IMG/VR virus record: IMGVR_UViG_3300011114_000970 | Span: 1 to 52,802 of that record | Strand: one strand, 5' to 3' | From: a virus | DNA: 52,802 nucleotides | Part shown: in pieces, positions 7,742-15,728 of the stretch | How the letters are laid out: each line of letters opens with the position of its first letter | Position numbering within the stretch: position 1 is the stretch's first letter | Made by a program: the position numbers and the translations under genes | Notes under the pieces: generated by a model | Told to the model about the DNA's origin: nothing | The model's input: the letters and a program-made list of their open reading frames with translations, nothing else | The model's database searches: none

Positions 7742-10700
7742 TGGGTTGGGTAGATAGCGGAGATAGTGCAACGTGGGTAGATGATCCTGCTCCTGAGAGC
7801 AGTGTTACTGTCGAAGCTGCGCCTCCAGATCAAGGCGGGGGTGACATTTTTACTGGTGTACCTCAAATATACGACGTAGATAGAGTTCAAAATATTCCTC
7901 CAGATCAAGGCGGTGGCGTTGACATAAACGCCCTCTATCAACAATACTTAGGTCGTGGCGTTGACCCTTCTGGCGCTGCTACTTATTCTGGCTGGTCACC
8001 ACAAGACATTGCTAGTGATTTAATGAAAAGTCAAGAGTATGCATCGTCTCATGGCGCACTTCCGACGAACACCCCTCAAGACGTTAATTCTATTTATCAA
8101 TCACTTTTAGGTCGTGGTGTTGATCCCAGTGGAGCTGCCACTTATGCTGGCTGGGAACCATCAAATATTTGGAACAACATTTTGCAGAGTCAAGAATACA
8201 CTTCGACTCATAATAATCCTATGTTGTCTATGGCTGGAGTCTATCCTAGAGGTGCGCTTCCTAGTATTGATTACACGACAACTTATAATTACGCTCCTGA
8301 TTGGCTAAGTCCTCAAGATTACGCAGCTTCTGGTTTTGATAATCAGGGCAGAAGTGTAGCTAGCATCGTTCCCACTGCTAATTTAAATGCGCCAGAAGGT
8401 GGTCCAAGATTAAATGAATATGGTCGTTTAGATCAATATAACGGTCAAGAAGGAACTGCTACTCAAGGTTATCAAGTTGCTCAAGGTGGTCGGTGGCATG
8501 AAACAGTTGACATGGAAGGCAATCCAAAAATAACTTGGGTTCCATCAACCTTTGATTTAAGCGGTGGAAAACAAGTTAGTGATGATCCAAGTAAGCAAGG
8601 TAGCCCGACGTTTCAAGGTGGCACACGCATGCCTGACGGCACGATTGTTCATTATGACGCAATGACGGATTCTGTAACAGTAGAAGCACCTCTGTCTTCT
8701 TACTCTACAAAAGCTGATGATCAAAGGTTAGGTTATAGAGAACAGCGTTATACGGGTGCTAGTAATTTCGGCGACACGACAAAATTTCAAGGTCAAGACG
8801 TTAGCACTAGCAAGGGTGAATTCCTTGTTGATAAAGAAACAGGCAGGCTTTTTGTTGATAAGAACAACGACCCAATACCTGTTTATCGTAAACCTAGAGA
8901 TCCTGGGTTTGATGATTGGTTAACAGAAAATGGTTGGATGACTATTCCAATGTTGGCTGCAATTGCCTTGAGTGCTGGTAGTGCTACCCCACTTGTTGCT
9001 GGTGAAGTTGGCGCAGCTGGCGCAGCTGGCGCTGGCATAGCTGAAGGTGGAGTAGCAGCGTCAACAGCAGCTTCTACGACTTTTGCTGCTGAAACAGCCG
9101 CCGCTGCCAATGCCGCCGCCGCCGCTGCTAATCCTTTAAGCCCATCGACACTGTTGCCTTATTCAACAACGGGTAGTCAGTTAACAACAGGTTCAAGCCT
9201 AATACCAACCACAGTTGCTCCTTGGTATAGCACAACAATTCCTGCTTTAGACGCAGTCCTTGCAGGGGCTGCTAAGGGTGCTGTCATAGGTGCAGGGACG
9301 TCATATCTAACAAAAGGTGACCCTGTCAAAGGTGCGGTTTACGGCGCTTTGTCAGGAGGTGTAGGGGCAGGGGGCGCTGATTTAGCAGCGAATTATATAT
9401 CGCCTAGTGCTTGGGTTACTGGAGCTGCTGGTGGAGCTGCCGCCGCCGCCGCCAATGCTGCTGTTCGTGGTGGAGACAATATATTAAGAAATACAGCGAT
9501 CGGCGCAATCACTGGCGCAACTTTGCCTGTTGTTACTGATCTAGCAATCTCAGTTATTGGTTCTGATAATCCGCTTGCAGTTGATATTTTCTCTCGTGGA
9601 ATTCTTTCAGCAGGTAGAGCATTAGCTACAGGTGGCGACCCGTTACAAGCTCTCACTTATAGTTCAGTAGCAACAGTGCTTGGGTCTAATTTCAATCCCA
9701 GCACAGGCACTATAACTGACGCATTTGGAAAAGTAGTTTCCGACAACAATATAACTAATAGTCCGCAATATGCTCAATTATCTAGCGATTTGGGTGGCAA
9801 TAATGCAGCTAATGCTTGGATTGATACGCAACTAACAAGCATAACTCAAGACCAAAACTCTTTAACTACTGCAATGGATAACAGTAGCGTTTTAAACAAT
9901 GTTGCTAATAACACTAGTGCTTTTACTCAAGCAGACAACAAGCCAAATATATTTGACATAGTGTTACCTAGTATTAGCCCTGCAGGACTTGAATTTCCTT
10001 CACCAGAAGATTTATCAGGAATGTTTGCTAAAACAGCTGATCAAATGGCTGCAGGAGATACGCTTTATTCTAAAATAAATCCAGATAGCTATGTAATCAA
10101 AAATGAAGACGGAAGCTTAACTGCAGTAGGTCCAAGTGGCGAAAAAATGGCTGTTTCACAAGACCAAGCTAATGATCTTGTTAAAGCAATGAATGATGCA
10201 AATAATTCAATCACAACGGATGATTGGACTGATAAAACAAAAAGCCAAGCTCAAGGTGCTTTATTTTCAGGTGATGCTAAACCAATGCAAGTTCCAAATA
10301 ATTGGCAAGGCTGGACAGGCGATCAACCTTCTGCGTCTGTATTGTCGGACAATTATGAAGGTATGATGCAAAATGTCCAACAAGACGTCACTCAGAAGTT
10401 TATTGATGATTACAAAGATAAACCTACATTAGGTCTTGAAACTGTTAAATCTTCTCCAGAAGATATTCAAAGAATAAATGAGGAAATTCAAAACGAGCAA
10501 AGACAAGATGCGTCAAATTTAAACCAAGCTGGTCAAATGAGTCAGCCAACTGAGAATGAAGAGGCTTTAGCTATTAGCAACAATCCTTTAGTTTTGGCTA
10601 ACGCTACTCCAGAACAAGAAGAAAGAATTAACGAATTAAAAGACATCATTACTTCTCCAAACACAACCCCAGAGCAAAAAGATCAAGCTGCCAAAGAATT

Positions 10701-11751
10701 AACCTCTCTTTCTATCGGAATTGCTACACAAGGTGCAGACGATGGGACAAATCAAGGCGATAAAGACGGGTATAAGTTTGGAAAAGGAACTCAGCCTGGA
10801 ACTGGTGGGGGTTTATATGGCGATGAAGGGAATCCTGGGTTAGATAAAGTTGATATGGCTTCTTTAGAAGATCCTTTTGATGAGCCCATTGAAGAACCCA
10901 TTGAAGAACCAATTGAAGAACCAATTGAAGAACCAATTGACGAGCCTCCTCCTGAAGATCCTGAAGATCCTGAAGACCCTGAAGATCCAACAAAGACTAC
11001 TACTCCGCCAACTAAAACACCTGTTAAGCCGCCATTACCTGTTATCAAGAAACCTGTAATTCAAGCTGAAAGCCAAATACCAGGATATAGCTGGAACGAA
11101 ACTATTACAGGCGCTTTACCTCACAGTTTACAAGCAACATTTTTAGCTGGTGCGCCAGTGACCGAAGGAAGAAATATGCCATCTCAACTTAGACAACTCT
11201 ACCCACAGCTTGCCAATATTGACCCTCGACTATTGCAAATTCTCAGTGGGAAATCAACTCCCTCCAATTTAGGTGGCGATTATGGCAGCACTGACCTGAG
11301 TGCAACAGCGCAAGGTGGTAGACCTTCTGCAGGATACCCAGCTCAAGCTGCAGCGGAATCCTCTGCTGCAAAATTTGCATCGCCTAATCTTCCAGCGAGT
11401 TATAATTCGCTTTATGCAGCGGGTCTTTCTTCTTTAGGTGGCGCTTCTAATCCTTATGGCCTAAAAGAAGGAGGCACACCTCATAGACCTGAGTTTATAA
11501 CAGGCAAAACAGGTCATTTTGTAGAAGGACGTGGAGATGGTCAATCGGACGATATACCTGCTATGTTAGCTGACGGAGAATATGTATTTGACGCAGATAC
11601 TGTTGCTTCCTTAGGGAATGGTTCTTCTAAGGCAGGCGCTGCAGCGTTGGACAAGATGCGTGAGAGCATACGTCAACATAAGCGTTCAGCGCCACACAAT
11701 AAAATTCCTCCCAAGGCTAAATCGCCTTTAGAATATATGAAAGGTCGATAA
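7741..11751 (+). CDS. Very large internal/ejection-type virion protein (1336 aa)
   Basis: The N-terminus holds two DUF4214-like repeats (LYQQYLGRGVDPSGAATYSG near 63; IYQSLLGRGVDPSGAATYAG near 117), preceded by duplicated PPDQGGG. A central Ala/Gly-rich hydrophobic region follows (about 400-640), then a disordered polar region, then an acidic EEPI/EDP tandem repeat (about 1048-1082). The C-terminal domain (REGDG-like HFVEGRGDGQSDDIPAMLAD, then GEYVFDADTVASLG, residues about 1258-1295) is a recognised ending of large internal proteins in podovirus-like phages. Size, low complexity and the three following large helical genes suggest a core protein ejected with the DNA. No lytic transglycosylase motif is visible. 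Confidence 0.72.
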   Translation: MGWVDSGDSATWVDDPAPESSVTVEAAPPDQGGGDIFTGVPQIYDVDRVQNIPPDQGGGVDINALYQQYLGRGVDPSGAATYSGWSPQDIASDLMKSQEYASSHGALPTNTPQDVNSIYQSLLGRGVDPSGAATYAGWEPSNIWNNILQSQEYTSTHNNPMLSMAGVYPRGALPSIDYTTTYNYAPDWLSPQDYAASGFDNQGRSVASIVPTANLNAPEGGPRLNEYGRLDQYNGQEGTATQGYQVAQGGRWHETVDMEGNPKITWVPSTFDLSGGKQVSDDPSKQGSPTFQGGTRMPDGTIVHYDAMTDSVTVEAPLSSYSTKADDQRLGYREQRYTGASNFGDTTKFQGQDVSTSKGEFLVDKETGRLFVDKNNDPIPVYRKPRDPGFDDWLTENGWMTIPMLAAIALSAGSATPLVAGEVGAAGAAGAGIAEGGVAASTAASTTFAAETAAAANAAAAAANPLSPSTLLPYSTTGSQLTTGSSLIPTTVAPWYSTTIPALDAVLAGAAKGAVIGAGTSYLTKGDPVKGAVYGALSGGVGAGGADLAANYISPSAWVTGAAGGAAAAAANAAVRGGDNILRNTAIGAITGATLPVVTDLAISVIGSDNPLAVDIFSRGILSAGRALATGGDPLQALTYSSVATVLGSNFNPSTGTITDAFGKVVSDNNITNSPQYAQLSSDLGGNNAANAWIDTQLTSITQDQNSLTTAMDNSSVLNNVANNTSAFTQADNKPNIFDIVLPSISPAGLEFPSPEDLSGMFAKTADQMAAGDTLYSKINPDSYVIKNEDGSLTAVGPSGEKMAVSQDQANDLVKAMNDANNSITTDDWTDKTKSQAQGALFSGDAKPMQVPNNWQGWTGDQPSASVLSDNYEGMMQNVQQDVTQKFIDDYKDKPTLGLETVKSSPEDIQRINEEIQNEQRQDASNLNQAGQMSQPTENEEALAISNNPLVLANATPEQEERINELKDIITSPNTTPEQKDQAAKELTSLSIGIATQGADDGTNQGDKDGYKFGKGTQPGTGGGLYGDEGNPGLDKVDMASLEDPFDEPIEEPIEEPIEEPIEEPIDEPPPEDPEDPEDPEDPTKTTTPPTKTPVKPPLPVIKKPVIQAESQIPGYSWNETITGALPHSLQATFLAGAPVTEGRNMPSQLRQLYPQLANIDPRLLQILSGKSTPSNLGGDYGSTDLSATAQGGRPSAGYPAQAAAESSAAKFASPNLPASYNSLYAAGLSSLGGASNPYGLKEGGTPHRPEFITGKTGHFVEGRGDGQSDDIPAMLADGEYVFDADTVASLGNGSSKAGAAALDKMRESIRQHKRSAPHNKIPPKAKSPLEYMKGR
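10882..10986 (+). repeat. Tandem coding repeats: five 12-bp units then four 9-bp units
   Basis: Inside the 1336-aa gene, a 12-bp unit coding Glu-Pro-Ile-Glu repeats five times (10882-10941). After a short spacer, a 9-bp unit coding Pro-Glu-Asp repeats four times (10951-10986). The copies differ at few bases, so slippage-driven length change is likely. The encoded acidic linker probably separates two domains of the virion protein. Confidence 0.9.
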
Positions 11752-11753
11752 TC

Positions 11754-12758
11754 ATGGCACTGTCTCAAGGTTCACCATTACCAAATATAACAACTACTCA
11801 GCAGCAGCAGACACAAGCTCCGAGTTGGTACACTGATTATTTAAATAATTTAGCGCAAACAGGTACACAAGCAGGTGCAGGTGCGCAATATGTTGGCGCT
11901 ACAGGTTTGCAAAATCAAGCGTTTAATCAAACGCAACAGAATGTTGGCAATTATCAACCAAGCCTAACAGCTGCGACTAACTTAGCGAATACTGCTGGCA
12001 ACACGAACGTAGCAAGCTCAGTTAATCAGTTTATGAACCCCTACACGCAAAATGTCGTTGATGCTTTGGGTGTTACAGGTCGTCGGAATATTGATCAGTA
12101 TTTAGCTCCTGGGGCGACTTCAGCTGCTGTTGGTTCTGGACAATTTGGTTCAAAGCGTGGAGCTGAAGTGCTTGGCCAAGCGATGAATACAGGTTTACAG
12201 AATTTAAATTTAGCACAATCCCAAGCGCTTCAAACTGGCTATGGGCAATCACTACAAGCAGCGCAGAACCAAGTCTCAAATCAATTAGCAGCGAGTGGTC
12301 AGCTTGGCTCTTTAGCAGGGCAACAGCAACAGTATGGATTGGGCGATGTTAATGCACTTTCAACACTGGGCGCTCAACAGCAACAAATTAGTCAAAATGA
12401 ATCTTTATTCCCCTTACAAACTGCAGCTCAACAAGCAGCGATATTGAGAGGCTATACAATCCCGACTTCTGTGGCTTCTAGTTATACAGGTCCAATTCCT
12501 GGTGCGTACAGCGCTTCTCCTTTACAGCAAATTGCAGGTTTAGGTTCACTGCTAGGTGCATTGAATCAATCTCCTGCTGGAGGTGGAAAAACACCTTCTG
12601 AAAATTTCGCCAGCTTGGTCGGAACAGGATATGACAAAATTAAAAATATATTTTCGAACCCATCTCAAGAAAATGACTACGTACCTATTGACCTTTCAAC
12701 AGGTGCTGAAGGAAATACTTCACTGCCTCCTTGGTGGTGGAATGACTCTTATGATTAA
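11754..12758 (+). CDS. Gln/Ala-rich internal virion protein (334 aa)
   Basis: Starts two bases after the previous stop. The sequence is low in charge and very rich in Gln, Ala, Asn and Gly, with long predicted helices (GLQNQAFNQTQQNVGNYQPS, QSQALQTGYGQSLQAAQNQV, LGAQQQQISQNESLFPLQTA). A conserved middle reads RNIDQYLAPGATSAAVGSGQ. Such proteins accompany the large ejection protein in podovirus-like genomes and are thought to be internal or channel-forming virion proteins. The C-terminal tail is aromatic and acidic (LPPWWWNDSYD). No enzymatic motif. Confidence 0.7.
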   Translation: MALSQGSPLPNITTTQQQQTQAPSWYTDYLNNLAQTGTQAGAGAQYVGATGLQNQAFNQTQQNVGNYQPSLTAATNLANTAGNTNVASSVNQFMNPYTQNVVDALGVTGRRNIDQYLAPGATSAAVGSGQFGSKRGAEVLGQAMNTGLQNLNLAQSQALQTGYGQSLQAAQNQVSNQLAASGQLGSLAGQQQQYGLGDVNALSTLGAQQQQISQNESLFPLQTAAQQAAILRGYTIPTSVASSYTGPIPGAYSASPLQQIAGLGSLLGALNQSPAGGGKTPSENFASLVGTGYDKIKNIFSNPSQENDYVPIDLSTGAEGNTSLPPWWWNDSYD

Positions 12759-12767
12759 GGAATAGTT

Positions 12768-14393
12768 ATGGCACTTCCAATGGCAACAACTCCTCCTCAG
12801 GGATTAGGCATGGACGAAACAGGTCGTCAAGAGTATTTTGACGCTCTGAATAAAACATTGCAAGCGCTTGAAGCAAGGGGCAATGGTAATATTAATTTAT
12901 GGAATGTAGCTGGACAATTTTTCAACCCAGGACGAACAGGGCAATTCAGTGAAGCATTGGGAAACGTAGCTAGCTCAGTAGGCAAAGACATGGAGCGTCA
13001 GCAAGAAGCTGCTATTCCGCTTGCACAAATGCGTGCGACAATTGCTGGGCAGAAATATACAGTTGGAAACGAGACAAAAGCATTAGCATTACTAGCCAAT
13101 GCACTCGACACAACTCCTCAGCAAGCTGGTCAAACTATTGCTTCAGGAGAAATGACTCCTGATATGATTAGCAAAATACCTTCTGGACTTTATGTTTATT
13201 TAAATAAACTCGATCCAAAGCTGGGAGAAGGAATTAAAAATGCATTCACTATGGACGTTGAGCGTCGTAAGCTAGTTAATGAAGATATCAAAAATGGTTT
13301 GAGTGTAACCGACCTCACTGCCAAATATGGCAGAGGAGTTGAGCAATATTTACCAAGTCAATTGCAGAAGAAACCTTCTGCTCCTAGTGCGTCTTCTGAA
13401 ATTCTTGCACCTAAAGATCTTGCTGCGCAAATTGAAACAGATTTTGGAATTAAACTAGGACCAGCAGCATTAACAAGAACAGAAGCTCAACAAAAAGATT
13501 TAGTAGACCGAGCAGCCGCAGGCGAACAAGGAATTTATAAACCTGCGCCTGTTTTAAAAGGTAAAGAGACTTATCATGAAGGTGCAATAGATGTTCCTCG
13601 TACAGTTCCTGAGTCGTATTTGAATGCTCGAGGGTATTATCGCCCAGACAAAAATGATCCTGTTCACGCTGTGCCAATGCCTGCAAGGAAAGCAGAACCA
13701 AGTCCAGCAACAGCCAGCGAACAGGGCTTACCATTAGCAGTTCAAGCAGACGTACAAAAAGAAAGAGCAAAAGCTCAAGACGAGACTTTTAAAACTCAGA
13801 GAACTGAACTTTTTTCTTACACTCCGCAAATGACGGTGAAATCAAATCAACAATTAAAAGAGTTACATGATATTGCTGATAAATATCCTCGTATTTATGG
13901 ATTGATGCAACAACAAGGTACATTAGCAGCCATTCAAGCTGCGGCGCAAGAGGGAGTAACTGCAGGAAGGTTCGGTAATATTAGTTTACCAGTGCAAACA
14001 TTCTTAGAAAAAGTCAAGCTGGCTCCAGAAGAGCAAAGAGTCCTACGTAGAGCGGCGCAGCTTATGGCTGAGCAATTCTTTGAAACAGCAAAAGCAGAAA
14101 AATCAGCCTTGGGTCCACAGATCTCCAATGCAGATGCGCAATTTATGCAACGTCCACTCGTCACAGAAGCAGATGCAGCTTCTACAGTTAAATACTGGTC
14201 AGAGCAACGCATGGTGCTAAATCATCAAAGAGGAGAAATATTTAAATCAGCCACTCAATTCGATAAAAAATATGGCACATCATTACCAGCTGGGCGTTAT
14301 TTTGATTCACCTGACTATTTAAGTATTGTGAAAAAATACGACGATCTACAGACTCAATTGCGTGCTCGTCATCCTGACTTCGGAGCAAAATGA
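12768..14393 (+). CDS. Helical internal virion protein (541 aa)
   Basis: Predominantly helical, with Lys/Gln/Glu-rich segments (ALNKTLQALEARGNGNINLW, VQKERAKAQDETFKTQRTEL, EEQRVLRRAAQLMAEQFFET). No signal peptide, membrane span or catalytic motif. It follows two ejection-type genes, ten bases after the previous stop, and overlaps the next gene by four. In comparable phages such helical proteins are assigned to the internal core or ejectosome; that assignment is by context. Confidence 0.65.
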   Translation: MALPMATTPPQGLGMDETGRQEYFDALNKTLQALEARGNGNINLWNVAGQFFNPGRTGQFSEALGNVASSVGKDMERQQEAAIPLAQMRATIAGQKYTVGNETKALALLANALDTTPQQAGQTIASGEMTPDMISKIPSGLYVYLNKLDPKLGEGIKNAFTMDVERRKLVNEDIKNGLSVTDLTAKYGRGVEQYLPSQLQKKPSAPSASSEILAPKDLAAQIETDFGIKLGPAALTRTEAQQKDLVDRAAAGEQGIYKPAPVLKGKETYHEGAIDVPRTVPESYLNARGYYRPDKNDPVHAVPMPARKAEPSPATASEQGLPLAVQADVQKERAKAQDETFKTQRTELFSYTPQMTVKSNQQLKELHDIADKYPRIYGLMQQQGTLAAIQAAAQEGVTAGRFGNISLPVQTFLEKVKLAPEEQRVLRRAAQLMAEQFFETAKAEKSALGPQISNADAQFMQRPLVTEADAASTVKYWSEQRMVLNHQRGEIFKSATQFDKKYGTSLPAGRYFDSPDYLSIVKKYDDLQTQLRARHPDFGAK

Positions 14394-15553
14394 TGAGCGA
14401 GTTAGACGAAATTCTCGGTAAAAAAGCGCCTGAAGTAAAACCCGTTTCAAAAAGCGAATTCAAACTGGAAGATCTAGACCCTCTTTTTGAAAAACCAATG
14501 GAACCTCCTGCAGAAAAAGAATCTAAACTAATCTCTGCAGAAATGCCTTCTAATGTTGTACCAGCTGCAGCTGTGGGCGCTGCGACAGGATATGTAGCTG
14601 GGAAGTTTATTCCTTCTATAGAAACAAAAGCACCTGCAAATGTAGCGAACAGAACCATAGAAGCAGAGGTGGCTAAAAAAGCTGCAGAGCGTCAAGTTGC
14701 TAATCTAAGTCAAGCAAAAACAGGACACGCAACCAATATTGACTCTGCTTTTCAAGAGCTAAATGTTTTAAAAGCAAAGGCTGATGAAGCCGCTCAAAGA
14801 CTAGCAGCTGTGCGTGAGAGAGCGATGGGTCTGGGTGCAATCCCTGAACCAAAACCTATCGTCCCAACTACAGCTGTTGGAAGTTCTGAAGTTCCTGGAT
14901 CTCTTTCTCAAGGTTCACTCCGTCACTCTGAAAAGATGGGTGAGATAACAGAAGCTAATAAAGTTCGTAAAGGAATTGCAGGTACTGCAAAGGGATTACC
15001 CTTAGAACAACGGATGCCATTGACAGGATTTTCTCAGAATAGCAGAGTTATAGTGCCTGACTATTTAGCACAGGCGCCAATTTATACACAAGAACAATTA
15101 GCAGTGCAAAGAGAATTACAGCAAGCTCAAACTATGTTTGAAAATGCGCAAAAACAAGCAACAGGTGCGCAGGCAAAATGGCAGGGGTTAACAAAATCAG
15201 TCCCAAGGGGAGTAACAACAGCGGAAGTAGGTGCGACACGTGCTACAGAAAAAGCAATGACTGCTGCTGACCGCTTGGCTGAATTGCAAAAATTAAAACC
15301 AAGCATGGTTTCTAAGATGGGCTCGGCTATTAGTAGAATCCCAGGACTTAATATTTTTGCAGGAGGATTAACCGCAGCTGAAGCAATGAATGCCTATGAA
15401 CAAGGATTAACCACAGAAGGTGTTATGTCTGGGCTGGGCGCAACAGGTGGAGCGCTTATGATGGCACCACATCCCGCTGCAAAATTAGTGGGGGGTGCAC
15501 TTTCAATACCCCCACTCGTTTATCAAGGTTATAAAGCATTGAGTAAAGAGTAA
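14390..15553 (+). CDS. Internal virion protein with coiled coil and hydrophobic C-terminus (387 aa)
   Basis: The N-terminal charged part is followed by a small hydrophobic patch (VVPAAAVGAATGYVAGKFI, about 57-75). Coiled-coil segments follow (ELNVLKAKADEAAQRLAAVR; EQLAVQRELQQAQTMFENAQ). The C-terminal region of about 70 residues is Gly/Ala-rich and could insert in membranes (GLNIFAGGLTAAEAMNAYEQ, GLGATGGALMMAPHPAAKLV). Last gene of the left + strand block, ending 24 bases before a strong terminator. A role as ejected membrane-active protein is inferred from composition and neighbours. Confidence 0.65.
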   Translation: MMSELDEILGKKAPEVKPVSKSEFKLEDLDPLFEKPMEPPAEKESKLISAEMPSNVVPAAAVGAATGYVAGKFIPSIETKAPANVANRTIEAEVAKKAAERQVANLSQAKTGHATNIDSAFQELNVLKAKADEAAQRLAAVRERAMGLGAIPEPKPIVPTTAVGSSEVPGSLSQGSLRHSEKMGEITEANKVRKGIAGTAKGLPLEQRMPLTGFSQNSRVIVPDYLAQAPIYTQEQLAVQRELQQAQTMFENAQKQATGAQAKWQGLTKSVPRGVTTAEVGATRATEKAMTAADRLAELQKLKPSMVSKMGSAISRIPGLNIFAGGLTAAEAMNAYEQGLTTEGVMSGLGATGGALMMAPHPAAKLVGGALSIPPLVYQGYKALSKE

Positions 15554-15554
15554 C

Positions 15555-15728
15555 TTCACAGCAGTTCCTTCAATTTACTCCCACTTCGGTGGGAGCTTTT
15601 TTTGAAGTCATCAGTGCAATGGTCCAAGCTTCTAACCAAATGCTGTAAGGGTCTTTCAAAAGATCTTCATTCCCCGTGTGTTTTAGCAACTCGATCCAAT
15701 CATCATATTCTTGTTTTGGGTCAATCAT
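15555..15728 (-). CDS. Small protein at the end of the minus operon (57 aa)
   Basis: Its ATG (15728-15726) overlaps the polymerase stop by eight bases, so it would be translated by coupling. The product starts MIDPKQEYDDWIELLKHTGN and contains DPYSIWLEAWTIALM, an amphipathic Trp-rich pattern seen in small phage proteins of unknown function. The last 17 or so codons read through the antisense of the + strand terminator and are Ser/Lys-rich, so only the first 40 residues look protein-like. Not recognised as a named family. Confidence 0.5.
15578..15603 (+). terminator. Intrinsic terminator ending the left + strand block
   Basis: Perfect 7-bp stem CTCCCAC / GTGGGAG (15578-15584 and 15589-15595) closed by a TTCG tetraloop, then seven T (15597-15603). 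It lies 24 bases after the internal-protein gene and faces the convergent minus operon. The opposite side lacks a T run, so it should act mainly on + strand transcripts. Confidence 0.95.

Noticed and set aside
10791-11048. Minus-strand Ser/Gly repeat frame
   Set aside because: It is the antisense of the Glu/Pro/Asp repeat in the large virion protein.
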